From positions 124,001-188,000 of the forward strand of contig CACCOB010000002.1 in assembly GCA_902547535.1 (NCBI GenBank): a stretch of DNA of 64,000 nt, written 5' to 3'. Positions 8,792-17,061 of this stretch are shown piece by piece. Source of the DNA: an uncultured Pelagibacteraceae bacterium (GTDB lineage Bacteria > Pseudomonadota > Alphaproteobacteria > Pelagibacterales > Pelagibacteraceae). How positions within the stretch are numbered: the first letter of the stretch is position 1; every line of letters starts with the position of its first letter. The notes beneath the pieces are model-generated. The model was not told the DNA's origin. It searched no databases and was given only the letters and a program-made list of their open reading frames with translations. Position numbers and translations under genes: made by a program.

Positions 8792-9619
8792 TTAATTTGG
8801 ATGATCACCCTCGACTGCAATCCTGTCCATAACTCTTTCATGGCCCAATCCTCTACCAGGAAAAAAATCAGTCAGACCTTGGTGAAGGGTGCTTCTATTG
8901 TCCCAAATTGCTACAGCATTTTCAGTCCATTTAAATCTGCATGTAAAATCAAGTCTTTCTTGATGTAAAAATATTTCATTTAAAGTATCTGAACTTTCAT
9001 TTTCATCTAAATCTAAAATTCTTTTAGTGTACATTGAATTTACATACAAAATTTTTTTTCCTGTTTCAGGATGAGTCCTAACTACTGGATGGGAATTTGA
9101 ATATTCGTCTAGATTACCATTCCCTTCCATTTCCTTATATGCATCAACAAATGCTGCTGCCCCTAGAGAGCTATGAATGGCTCTCTTATCATTAACCTTA
9201 TCTTTAATTTTATCGCTTAATGTGTCGTAAGCGATTTCCATATTAGAAAACATTGTATCTCCACCAACTGGAGGAACTTTAATTGATCTTAAGATAATTA
9301 CTTTTGTTGGTTTAGGATTATAACTTACATCAGTATGCCAAGTTTCACCCCATTGTCTTTTTTCTTCTGGAGCTTTAATTATTCTTAATATTTCAGGATA
9401 ATCTTTTCTTCCTTTAACATAAATATGTCTTTCTAATGGACCAAAATGTTTTGCTAAATTTATCTGTTCTTGCGATGTAATATCTTGATCTCTAAAGAAA
9501 AGAGCTTTGTGTTCTAGTAATAGATTATTTATCTTCTTCCAATTTTCTAAAGAGCTATCTTTTAAATCGATACCTTTTACTTCTGCACCTAATGCACCTG
9601 ATACTAGTTTAATTTCCAT
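8792..9619 (-). CDS. TauD/TfdA-family 2-oxoglutarate-dependent dioxygenase
   Basis: A 275-residue Fe(II)/2-oxoglutarate dioxygenase of the taurine dioxygenase family. Iron ligands are H95-x-D97 in the motif WHTDVSY and H246 in STLHQG; R262 in HERVMDR is the 2-oxoglutarate-binding Arg. The length is normal for TauD/TfdA enzymes. Family members remove sulfonates, aryloxy groups or N-methyl/alkyl groups through hydroxylation. It sits between cdhB and a GMC oxidoreductase with 0-3 bp gaps, which suggests a substrate related to quaternary amines rather than taurine; this is inference. No sulfonate transporter is present. Confidence 0.88.
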   Translation of the reverse strand: MEIKLVSGALGAEVKGIDLKDSSLENWKKINNLLLEHKALFFRDQDITSQEQINLAKHFGPLERHIYVKGRKDYPEILRIIKAPEEKRQWGETWHTDVSYNPKPTKVIILRSIKVPPVGGDTMFSNMEIAYDTLSDKIKDKVNDKRAIHSSLGAAAFVDAYKEMEGNGNLDEYSNSHPVVRTHPETGKKILYVNSMYTKRILDLDENESSDTLNEIFLHQERLDFTCRFKWTENAVAIWDNRSTLHQGLTDFFPGRGLGHERVMDRIAVEGDHPN

Positions 9620-9622
9620 AGT

Positions 9623-10090
9623 TTATTTTTTTAACCTACCAGATAATTCTAAATTTTCAGACTTAAAACTTGATTTATTTTCGTCGATAAATTCACCCAT
9701 AATTTTTAGCTTATCTTCCTCAAATTCTGTGACTTTTCTTTTCCCCAAGTCAATATAAAGCGACAAACTCTCCATAGTAGCAGCAAGAGTTTTAGTTTCT
9801 TTTTCGTACATTTCACATTTTAAATGTAATCTTTTTTTATCGTGATCAAAATGAGTGCAATATACTTCTACTTCTTGATTTTCTTTAACCTCATTATTGT
9901 AAGTGGTTCTGGTTTCAACAACCATAGTACTTCTCAGATTTGATTTTGCATTTTCACCACCCATTTTAAATTTATTAAGCATCGTTTCCCATGCTTGATC
10001 AAAGATTAAGATATAATAAGCCATATTCATATGCTCATTATAATCTGTCCACTCTTTGATTATTTTTCTCGTTGCAAGATGATATGACAT
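9623..10090 (-). CDS. cdhB: thioesterase family protein, probable betainyl-CoA thioesterase
   Basis: A 155-residue hotdog-fold thioesterase (4HBT-like). The segment EWTDYNEHMNMAYYILIFDQ closely matches the N-terminal motif of the thioesterases linked to carnitine dehydrogenase, which release glycine betaine from betainyl-CoA. In several bacteria this domain is encoded next to, or fused to, carnitine dehydrogenase. Here the dehydrogenase and cleavage enzyme genes are on the opposite strand 1.6 kb away. It lies within a tight minus-strand operon (gaps of 2 and 3 bp) between the CitE-like and TauD-like genes. The family call is firm; the betainyl-CoA specificity rests on the motif and on cdhA and cdhC nearby. 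Confidence 0.75.
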   Translation of the reverse strand: MSYHLATRKIIKEWTDYNEHMNMAYYILIFDQAWETMLNKFKMGGENAKSNLRSTMVVETRTTYNNEVKENQEVEVYCTHFDHDKKRLHLKCEMYEKETKTLAATMESLSLYIDLGKRKVTEFEEDKLKIMGEFIDENKSSFKSENLELSGRLKK

Positions 10091-10092
10091 TT

Positions 10093-10953
10093 TTAACTTT
10101 TATTAATTTTATCAGCTATTAGTATTTTTCTTTTCATTTCTCTAAGGACAGGTTTTTCAATTAGTTTACCATCTATAACTACTAAACCTGTATTTGAGTT
10201 ATTAAATTCCTCTAATATTTTTTTTGCCTTAGTAATTTCATCTTTTGGAGGTGTAAATACATCATTTAAAATTTGAATTTGTTTGGGATGAATAGAGCCT
10301 TTTCCAGTAAATCCTAGATTCCTAACTTGTTCAGCTTCTTTCCTCATACCATCCATGTTTTCTAAATCTAAATAAGGCACATCTATAACATCTACACCGA
10401 CACTAGCTCCTGCATGAACCAACTTTGATCTTGCATGGACTAGATTTTCCCATTTATTTTCAACTCTAAGTTCTGCTGCCATATCAACTCCACCAAAATA
10501 CAAAGCTACTATTCTCTTGCTAGCATGAGCAATATTATAAATATTTTCTAAAGCTTCATTTGTTTCCATAATAACATGAAGATCGGTATCTAAATTACAG
10601 TCTGTTAGTAGATCGTCTATAAATGTTATTTCATCTGGTGTTTTAACTTTTGGTAACATAATAGCCTTTAGATTTACTTTACTTGATATAAAAGCTTCTA
10701 GATCTAAAAGACCAAATTTAGTTCTTTGATTATTAAACCTTACAACCAGTTCTACATCATTTTTAACTTCGAGCGTTTTAAGAGCTTCTATAGTATTTTT
10801 TCGTGCTTGTTCTTTGTCATTTATTGCTATCCCATCTTCTAATTCAATACAAACCATATCAGCACCTGATGCAATCGCTTTTGGAAACATTTCAGGATGA
10901 AGTCCTGGTGTAAATATAAAACTTCTTCTTACTTTTAACTTATCTAAGTCCAT
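10093..10953 (-). CDS. HpcH/HpaI aldolase / citrate lyase beta-like (CitE) protein
   Basis: A 286-residue TIM-barrel lyase of the CitE family. RRSFIFTPG near the N-terminus, the ELEDGIA motif near residues 37-43, a VIMETNEAL segment carrying the metal-binding Glu, and the C-terminal GFTGKGSIHPKQI motif are all diagnostic. Stand-alone CitE proteins cleave or hydrolyse malyl-CoA, citramalyl-CoA and related 3-hydroxyacyl-CoAs. Gaps of 1 and 2 bp to the flanking class II aldolase and cdhB genes show an operon. A role in processing a CoA ester generated in amine catabolism is possible, but the substrate is not defined. Confidence 0.85.
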   Translation of the reverse strand: MDLDKLKVRRSFIFTPGLHPEMFPKAIASGADMVCIELEDGIAINDKEQARKNTIEALKTLEVKNDVELVVRFNNQRTKFGLLDLEAFISSKVNLKAIMLPKVKTPDEITFIDDLLTDCNLDTDLHVIMETNEALENIYNIAHASKRIVALYFGGVDMAAELRVENKWENLVHARSKLVHAGASVGVDVIDVPYLDLENMDGMRKEAEQVRNLGFTGKGSIHPKQIQILNDVFTPPKDEITKAKKILEEFNNSNTGLVVIDGKLIEKPVLREMKRKILIADKINKS

Positions 10954-10954
10954 C

Positions 10955-11686
10955 TTAATTTTTATAGTCTGGCTCTTCTTTATCTAAAATGATCCTAATT
11001 TGAGATAAAAATAAATTTGCAAAATCTGTAGGAAAATTTTCATGCTCCTCTGCAGTTTTTTCTGCAATTTCATGGCTTACAACATTAAGTTCCTGGTTTG
11101 TTGATAGAGCCGTAATATATGTTTCTGCTGCTCTCTCAAAATAATAAAGAGAGTTAAAACCTTCAGCCACTGTTCTTCCTGTGGTTAAAATTCCATGATT
11201 CGCAAGTAACATGTGTTGTTTGTTTCCTAAAGCATTTGCCATCTTAATAGATTCTTCTTCTAGTCCTAGACCTCCAAATTCTTTGAATGCAGATACTCTA
11301 TTGTAAAACATCATTGTATTTTGATCGATAGGTTTCATAACCGGATCTTTAAGAGTGGAGAGGGCAGTTGCATATTTTGAGTGAACATGAAAAATGCATC
11401 TTGCATGTGGTGCTTTTTCATGTATCGCGCTATGTATATACAGAGCTGTTGGATCAATTATGTCTGGTTTATTTTTTAGTTCTTCCTTATTTTCTTTAGT
11501 CACCAAGATTAAATCACTTGCCTTCATATTACTAAAATGAATGCCTGCCTTATTTACGTAAAAATCAGAAGAGTCAGGGACGCATGCACTAAAATGGTTT
11601 GCAACACCCTCATGCATATTTAGTCTTGCTGTCCATCTAAAAGTTGCAGCTAATTCCTTTTGTAATTCAGATATTTCCATTTGCAT
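10955..11686 (-). CDS. class II aldolase/adducin family protein
   Basis: A 243-residue class II aldolase/adducin-domain protein (AraD/FucA-like). The zinc-ligand HVHSKYA motif, a downstream MLLANHGILTTG segment and the preceding HSAIH motif are visible. Such proteins perform zinc-dependent retro-aldol cleavage or decarboxylation, and many bacterial members remain uncharacterised. It is the first gene of the minus-strand operon; its start lies only 29 bp from the divergent cdhC start, so both promoters must overlap or lie inside the opposite gene. A second Met two codons downstream is an alternative start. Confidence 0.85.
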   Translation of the reverse strand: MQMEISELQKELAATFRWTARLNMHEGVANHFSACVPDSSDFYVNKAGIHFSNMKASDLILVTKENKEELKNKPDIIDPTALYIHSAIHEKAPHARCIFHVHSKYATALSTLKDPVMKPIDQNTMMFYNRVSAFKEFGGLGLEEESIKMANALGNKQHMLLANHGILTTGRTVAEGFNSLYYFERAAETYITALSTNQELNVVSHEIAEKTAEEHENFPTDFANLFLSQIRIILDKEEPDYKN

Positions 11687-11715
11687 GATTTTAAAATATA
11701 GTTGAAAAATAAATT

Positions 11716-12603
11716 ATGAACAATAACGTTTTTATCTCATGTGCGGTTACAGGGTCTGGAGATACTGCAAGCAAACATCCTGATTTACCAAAAACTCCAG
11801 AGCAAATAGCTAAATCAGCAATAGAAGCAGCAAAAGCAGGAGCTGCAATTGCTCATATTCATGTAAGAGAAGAGGACGGTACGCCAAGCAGAAGACTAGA
11901 ATTATATAAAGAAGTAGTAGATAGAATTAGATCAAGCGAAACAGATGTCATTTTAAATTTAACAACTGGGATGGGCGGAGATTTAGACATTGGTCAAGGT
12001 AAAAATCCTCTAGAGTTTGGTCCAATGACCGATATGGCAAATGTGATGGAAAGAATAGCTAATGCGGAACAATTTTTACCCGAAATTTGTACTTTAGATG
12101 CTGGTACATTAAATTTTGGAGACGGTTCTGTAATTACAGTTAATACACCAAATGATTTAAGAAAGGCTGCAAAAAAATTACAAGAAATTAAAGTTAAACC
12201 AGAAATAGAGGCATTTGATTTAGGAAATATGTGGTTCGGATCGCAATTGTACAAAGAAGGTTTACTTGATGATCCACCAATGTTTCAAATGTGTTTAGGT
12301 ATTCCTTGGGGAGCTCCTGCTACCCCATTAGCAATGCAAGCCATGAAAGACATAATGCCTAAAGAAGGAGTGTGGTCAGGTTTTGCAATTTCAAAAAACG
12401 AAATGCCATTTGTAGCTCAAACAGTTGTAATGGGAGGAAACCCAAGAGTAGGTTTGGAGGATAATTTGTATTTATCAAAGGGCAAACTAGCAACAAATGC
12501 TCAATTAGTAGAGAAAGCAATTAGGATAGTTACAGATCTTGGGGCATCAATAATGACAGCAGAGGAAACTAGGACAAAACTTAAGCTTGTTAAACACAAG
12601 TAA
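11716..12603 (+). CDS. cdhC: BKACE-family 3-dehydrocarnitine:acetyl-CoA cleavage enzyme
   Basis: A 295-residue beta-keto acid cleavage enzyme (BKACE, formerly DUF849). The zinc-binding motif AHIHVRE has H47 and H49, and GTPSRRLELYKEVVDRIR, LNLTTGMGG and LGIPWGAPATP are typical of the family. BKACEs condense a beta-keto acid with acetyl-CoA to give acetoacetate and a new CoA ester; the dehydrocarnitine members yield acetoacetate and betainyl-CoA. The specificity is suggested by the directly following cdhA gene, whose ATG overlaps this stop by 1 bp (TAATG), and by cdhB nearby. No Shine-Dalgarno is seen before the ATG. Confidence 0.85.
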   Translation: MNNNVFISCAVTGSGDTASKHPDLPKTPEQIAKSAIEAAKAGAAIAHIHVREEDGTPSRRLELYKEVVDRIRSSETDVILNLTTGMGGDLDIGQGKNPLEFGPMTDMANVMERIANAEQFLPEICTLDAGTLNFGDGSVITVNTPNDLRKAAKKLQEIKVKPEIEAFDLGNMWFGSQLYKEGLLDDPPMFQMCLGIPWGAPATPLAMQAMKDIMPKEGVWSGFAISKNEMPFVAQTVVMGGNPRVGLEDNLYLSKGKLATNAQLVEKAIRIVTDLGASIMTAEETRTKLKLVKHK

Positions 12604-13547
12604 TGTTAAATATTAAAAAAGTTGCTGTAGTTGGAACAGGTGTTATCGGAATAGGGTGGATTATAAGATTTCTAGCTTATAATAAAATCGTTTATGCTTA
12701 TGACAAAAATCTTAAGCAAAAGAAAATTTTAATAAACGAAATCAAAAGAGCACTCCCATACGTAAAAAAACTTTTTAACAAAAAAAAAATAAACTTAAAT
12801 AATTTAAAATTTTTCTTATCTTTGGAAGAGGCAGTTAAAGATGCTGATTTTATTCAAGAATGTGCACCAGAGAATTATAATTTAAAAACTGTTTTAATCA
12901 GGGAAATTTCTAAAAGTTGCAAAAAAAATGTTTTAATTTCATCAAGTTCTTCAGGATTGTTGCCATCAAAGATTTTTTCAAAATGTAAAAATATTCAGAG
13001 AGGCATAATTGGCCATCCATTCAATCCTGTATATTTATTACCTTTGGTAGAAATAGTACCTGGTAAAAAAACTAGTGAGAAATCTTTAAAAATTGCAAAT
13101 AAATTTTATAAGTCAATTTCAATGAATCCAATAGTTCTAAAAAAAGAATTACCTGGTTATTTATCTGATAGACTTCAAGAAGCCTTATGGAGAGAGGCGC
13201 TTCATATTATTAATGAAGGATACGCTACAACAGAGGATTTAGATAGAGCCATAGAGGATGGTCCCGGTTTAAGATATTCTTTGATGGGAACATTTTTAAC
13301 CTTCCATTTAGCGGGTGGAAAGGCTGGGATGAAGCATATGTTAGAACAATTTGGGCCAGCATTAAAACTTCCATGGACTAAGCTTAAAGCGCCAAAATTA
13401 TCAAAAAAACTCTCAGAAAGGTTGATTTCAGGCACAAAAAAACAAGCTAAAGGAAAATCAATAAATCAACTGTCAAATATAAGAGACGAGTATTTAGTCA
13501 ACTTACAACTACTTAGAAAAAAATATGAAAATAAAATTAGAAAATAG
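12603..13547 (+). CDS. cdhA: L-carnitine 3-dehydrogenase (3-hydroxyacyl-CoA dehydrogenase superfamily)
   Basis: A 314-residue NAD-dependent dehydrogenase that would oxidise L-carnitine to 3-dehydrocarnitine. The N-terminal Rossmann motif is VVGTGVIGIGW (GxGxxG at 11-16). The central GHPFNPVYLLPLVEIVPG is the 3-hydroxyacyl-CoA dehydrogenase signature. The C-terminal domain contains GPGLRYSLMGTFLTFHLAGG followed by LPWTKL, the segment that distinguishes carnitine dehydrogenases from ordinary hydroxyacyl-CoA dehydrogenases. The length equals that of characterised single-domain enzymes, and the thioesterase domain fused to some homologues is absent, consistent with the separate cdhB at 9623. Translationally coupled to cdhC. 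Confidence 0.85.
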   Translation: MLNIKKVAVVGTGVIGIGWIIRFLAYNKIVYAYDKNLKQKKILINEIKRALPYVKKLFNKKKINLNNLKFFLSLEEAVKDADFIQECAPENYNLKTVLIREISKSCKKNVLISSSSSGLLPSKIFSKCKNIQRGIIGHPFNPVYLLPLVEIVPGKKTSEKSLKIANKFYKSISMNPIVLKKELPGYLSDRLQEALWREALHIINEGYATTEDLDRAIEDGPGLRYSLMGTFLTFHLAGGKAGMKHMLEQFGPALKLPWTKLKAPKLSKKLSERLISGTKKQAKGKSINQLSNIRDEYLVNLQLLRKKYENKIRK

Positions 13548-13583
13548 ATATCTAAAGAAAAATTAAAATGGTAAATTAAATAC

Positions 13584-14618
13584 ATGGACTTGAATCACTT
13601 CTTAACTAGCTATATGCCAGATACAAATGTAGGTTCAAAACAACATTTTAAAAATATGTTGGAAGAATGTGTTGTTGCAGAGAAACTTGGTTATGCAACA
13701 GTATCAATTCCTGAACATCATTTAATAAATTTACTTATGATGCCATCACCTTTGCAGATGGCTGTAAAAATTGCATCTATCACAAAAAATATTAAAATCA
13801 CGACTGGAATAGTTGTTTTACCTCTTCATGATATGAGAACATATGCTGGTGAAGTTGCAACAGCAGATATTTTAACTGATGGCAGATTAATTTTAGGTGT
13901 TGGAAGAGGTGCTTTTGCTTGGGAGATGCAAAGATTAGGAACTCCCATAGAAAAGTCAAAGGAAAAATTTATAGAGTCACTCCAGGTTTTACAATTACTG
14001 TTAAAAAATAAAGAAGTTTCATACAAAGGTAAATTCTATGATTTTGAACCAATTACTATAATGCCTCGACCTATAAGTAACCCTGTACAAATGATGATAG
14101 CTGCCATGAATTTAGAAAGTATTAAAGATGCAGCATCAAGGGGATTTCATGTACAATCAACGGTATTGTCAGGTACTAAAGATCTTTTATTAAGTAGAGT
14201 GAATGCGTTTAAGGAGGGTTGTACAAAGTTAGGTGAAGAAGGAAAACTACTCAAACTTTCTATGCAACGCATGGCTTATTTAGCAAAAGATGAAAATGAA
14301 GCTAGAGAAAAAACTAAACTTGCTTACGAATATTATAAACGATTTGATAATATGTTTACTGGCCCTGGTAAAGTAAATGAAGGGAATATTGAAGCTTTGC
14401 CTAGAAAACAAACTTTAGATGAATTAAAAGAAAATCTTTTGATCTGTCCTTTGAATGAAATGATTGATAAATTAAGTGTCTATGCCGAAGCGGGAGTTGA
14501 TGAAATTATTCTTAGTTCAAGTTTTGGTCAATCACAAAATGATTTAATTGAGTCGATGCATAGAATTGGTGAAAATGTAATTCCATATTTTAAAAAATCA
14601 AACATACAAGTAGCATAA
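13584..14618 (+). CDS. LLM class flavin-dependent oxidoreductase
   Basis: A 344-residue luciferase-like flavin monooxygenase. The motif SIPEHHL near residue 43, KITTGIVVLPLHDM, and DGRLILGVGRGAF are the expected barrel motifs. It is shorter than the LLM protein at 3980 and lacks its Trp-rich insert. It lies 36 bp after cdhA and 6 bp before an alpha/beta hydrolase gene, so the plus-strand run from 11716 to 15395 looks like one operon. A monooxygenase in a carnitine gene set could attack a related amine or ester, but this is speculation. Confidence 0.87.
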   Translation: MDLNHFLTSYMPDTNVGSKQHFKNMLEECVVAEKLGYATVSIPEHHLINLLMMPSPLQMAVKIASITKNIKITTGIVVLPLHDMRTYAGEVATADILTDGRLILGVGRGAFAWEMQRLGTPIEKSKEKFIESLQVLQLLLKNKEVSYKGKFYDFEPITIMPRPISNPVQMMIAAMNLESIKDAASRGFHVQSTVLSGTKDLLLSRVNAFKEGCTKLGEEGKLLKLSMQRMAYLAKDENEAREKTKLAYEYYKRFDNMFTGPGKVNEGNIEALPRKQTLDELKENLLICPLNEMIDKLSVYAEAGVDEIILSSSFGQSQNDLIESMHRIGENVIPYFKKSNIQVA

Positions 14619-14624
14619 ATATCT

Positions 14625-15395
14625 ATGAGCATCATAGATTGTAATTATTCAGTAACAGGATCAGGACCTGCAATTTTTTTTACCCATGGAGTAGGGGGAG
14701 CAGAGGATGCATGGAGGTTCATAGTTCCAAAACTCAAAGATAAGTTCACAGTTGTAACCTATGATTTAAGAGGTCATGGAAAATCACCTGTGAGTAATAA
14801 AGATTTTAATCTAGATGATCTTGTTTTAGATCTTGAGAGAGTTAGAGAAAGAACAGGTATAGAAAAAGCCCATTTTATGGGGCATTCTCTGGGAGGAATG
14901 ATTGCACCTGCTTATGCAAGGAAATTTCCAGACAGAGTAAATTCAGTAGGTTTATTGTCAACAGTGGCAGGAAGATCGGATGAAGATAAACAAAAAGTAT
15001 GGAATGTGATCTCTGATTTAAAAAATAAGGGTGTTGAACAAACTTTAAAAAATTTAACCACGAGGTGGTTTACAGATGACTTCATAGAAAAAAATCCTGA
15101 TCTTGTATCAAGAAGATTAAAACAGGTTATAGATACTGACAAAGATGTTTTTATTAATGTATTTAAAATATATGCAGAAACCGAGATGATTCCGTGGTTA
15201 AAAGAAATTAAGAAGCCATGTTTATTTATGACAGGAGAAAATGATGGAGGTTGTACACCTTTTCATAATGAAAGAATGTCAAATGAGATTGAAATTTCTA
15301 AATTGGTTATAATACCAAAGGTAAAACACTCTTTTTTGATAGAGGCTCCTGAGCAAATAACAAAAAACTTATTAGAATTTATTGAAAGTTTATAA
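14625..15395 (+). CDS. alpha/beta hydrolase (3-oxoadipate enol-lactonase-like)
   Basis: A 256-residue alpha/beta hydrolase with HGVGG (oxyanion hole, about 21-25), YDLRGHGKS (about 46-54) and the nucleophile elbow GHSLGG with Ser88. The late GENDGG and KHS motifs supply the candidate acid and His. It is paralogous to the hydrolase at 923-1696. In Pseudomonas, short-chain acylcarnitine esterases belong to the same fold, so an acylcarnitine or carnitine-ester hydrolase is one hypothesis given the neighbouring cdhC-cdhA. Ends 4 bp from the convergent SDR gene. Confidence 0.88.
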   Translation: MSIIDCNYSVTGSGPAIFFTHGVGGAEDAWRFIVPKLKDKFTVVTYDLRGHGKSPVSNKDFNLDDLVLDLERVRERTGIEKAHFMGHSLGGMIAPAYARKFPDRVNSVGLLSTVAGRSDEDKQKVWNVISDLKNKGVEQTLKNLTTRWFTDDFIEKNPDLVSRRLKQVIDTDKDVFINVFKIYAETEMIPWLKEIKKPCLFMTGENDGGCTPFHNERMSNEIEISKLVIIPKVKHSFLIEAPEQITKNLLEFIESL

Positions 15396-15399
15396 AAAC

Positions 15400-16185
15400 T
15401 TAATGCATTCTTAATGTATTTCCATCAACGCCAACCACTTGTCCTGAAATTCTAGAAGACTCATCTGAAATTAAATAGCAACACATATTTCCAATATCTT
15501 TCTCATAAACCCAAGTGTTAAGAGATGTCATAGAAACGAACTCACTCTCAACAGCTTTCTTAGAAATTTTTAAAAATTTTGCTTTATCTCTGATTACTCT
15601 GCCCATCCTATCTCCTTTGACAGTTCCTGGACAAATCGCATTAACTCTTATTTTGAATTTTCCTAATTCCATTGCTAAGGTTTTTGTCATACCAACGACT
15701 GCCCATTTACTTGCTGAATACGGAGATCTTAATGGAAAACCAAATATACCTGCAGTAGAAGATAGATTTACCACAGATCCACCTTTATTTTTTTTTAACA
15801 TTGGAATTGCTAATTTTGAGAAAATAAAATGACTAATTACATTTATTTTTAATGTTTGTTCCCAATCTTTTGTCTTAAGTTTATCCATAGTTCCAGTTGG
15901 ACCTGCTACTCCAACATTATTAATTAGAGCGTCAATTTTTTGTGTTTTTTTTTTAATTTCTTTAAAAAAATTAATCACATCGTTTTCATTTGAAGCATCG
16001 CAATGAAAACTAAACAATCTTTTATTATTTAACGGATGTTTTTTTAATTTATTTATTGATTGTTGATCTATGTCACACAAAAATACTTTTGCACCTTTTT
16101 CAAGACATTCTTTTGCTGTGGCCCAACCAATCCCTGTAGCACCAGCAGAAATAATTATTTTTTTACTTTTAAAATTGTATGACAT
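15400..16185 (-). CDS. short-chain dehydrogenase/reductase (SDR)
   Basis: A 261-residue classical SDR. The cofactor motif is SAGATGIG (about 13-20), a slightly altered TGxxxGxG with Ala before Gly15. NNVG is at about 89-92, the catalytic Ser is in NLSST (about 140-144), and YSASK gives Y156 and K160. The Asp in FLCDID after strand beta-2 suggests NAD rather than NADP. Ends in GVDGNTLRMH as is usual for the family. It follows the 2OG oxygenase gene (start 17045) in the same direction with an 8 bp gap, so it may act on the hydroxylated product. Substrate unknown. Confidence 0.88.
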   Translation of the reverse strand: MSYNFKSKKIIISAGATGIGWATAKECLEKGAKVFLCDIDQQSINKLKKHPLNNKRLFSFHCDASNENDVINFFKEIKKKTQKIDALINNVGVAGPTGTMDKLKTKDWEQTLKINVISHFIFSKLAIPMLKKNKGGSVVNLSSTAGIFGFPLRSPYSASKWAVVGMTKTLAMELGKFKIRVNAICPGTVKGDRMGRVIRDKAKFLKISKKAVESEFVSMTSLNTWVYEKDIGNMCCYLISDESSRISGQVVGVDGNTLRMH

Positions 16186-16193
16186 TAATAAAT

Positions 16194-17045
16194 TTAATCG
16201 GTTAAACCATCAGATCTAACTTTATTTCTTTCTATATGTATGGGCAACACCTTTCCATAAATTGCTTTAGAATGTTCAGGCGTATTTACTCTCCATGGAT
16301 CTAATACATATGCTGGTATACACATGTAACGTGAGGTTTTTCCTATTATTTTGGTTACTCTATGCATAGTAAATCGTCCTTTAAATATTTGTAAATCACC
16401 AGGTTTTAATTCAAGTTGTTTCACTTTTGAACGATCTCCATCTAACACTTTTTTTACTTCATCAAATCTTTCATTTCCTGGTTCTCTTATATTTGGACAA
16501 TACTCAAATATCCCACCTTGCTCTGGTTTTTGTATCATAAGACTTAAAGTAAATTCACAACTATCAAAATGCCAAGGCAATATACCATCAGGCTCCATTA
16601 CATTATAAGCATGACAAGCTAAGGGATCAGCCCATCTATATATTGGAGAAATTCCTAGACAAGCAGATACAAATTTAAGTAATTCTTCAGTTTCGTAAAG
16701 AAATTTCATTTCGGAGTTTTTTGCAAAGCAATCAGAGTTTAGATATCCATTGTATCTGTTCATAAATATTCTTTTTGGATGATCCTTTGGAAGAGAGGGA
16801 TCATCTTTTGCATAAAGATATGCATTGATACTTTCTTTAGACATATAAACTTCATCTACCTGTTGCTCTAATTCTTTTCTCATTACTTCTAAAGAATTTG
16901 GTAAAATAAAGTTTGGGATTACCGAACAACTATCATTTTCTAATTCTGCTTTACATTTTTCAATTATTTTTTTTATCTTCGGAGAATTTAAGTCATGAAT
17001 AGGATATTTTTCTAAATCAACAATTTTGCCTAAGTATTTTTTCAT
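16194..17045 (-). CDS. 2-oxoglutarate/Fe(II) oxygenase, PhyH/ArpA-like
   Basis: A 283-residue cupin-fold oxygenase. Iron ligands are visible as H159-x-D161 in LPWHFDS and H228 in FTMHRV, with R239 in KTSRY as the 2-oxoglutarate anchor. The fold region GILPWHFDSCEFTLSLMIQ and GDLQIFKG matches the family that includes ArpA-type proteins and, more distantly, amino-acid halogenases. The HxD triad is intact, so hydroxylation rather than halogenation is expected. It sits between an SDR gene and a ProV-type ATPase gene and 1.2 kb from the gamma-butyrobetaine dioxygenase gene. Substrate not assigned. Confidence 0.82.
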   Translation of the reverse strand: MKKYLGKIVDLEKYPIHDLNSPKIKKIIEKCKAELENDSCSVIPNFILPNSLEVMRKELEQQVDEVYMSKESINAYLYAKDDPSLPKDHPKRIFMNRYNGYLNSDCFAKNSEMKFLYETEELLKFVSACLGISPIYRWADPLACHAYNVMEPDGILPWHFDSCEFTLSLMIQKPEQGGIFEYCPNIREPGNERFDEVKKVLDGDRSKVKQLELKPGDLQIFKGRFTMHRVTKIIGKTSRYMCIPAYVLDPWRVNTPEHSKAIYGKVLPIHIERNKVRSDGLTD

Positions 17046-17061
17046 AACTAATTTGTATAAA

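Noticed and set aside
15515..15832. Plus-strand 105-residue open frame
   Set aside because: Antisense to the SDR gene, whose motifs are clear; no ribosome-binding site or recognisable product.
16194..17045. Amino-acid halogenase
   Set aside because: The fold family includes halogenases, but these lack the iron-binding Asp; here H159-x-D161 is intact, so hydroxylase chemistry is expected.
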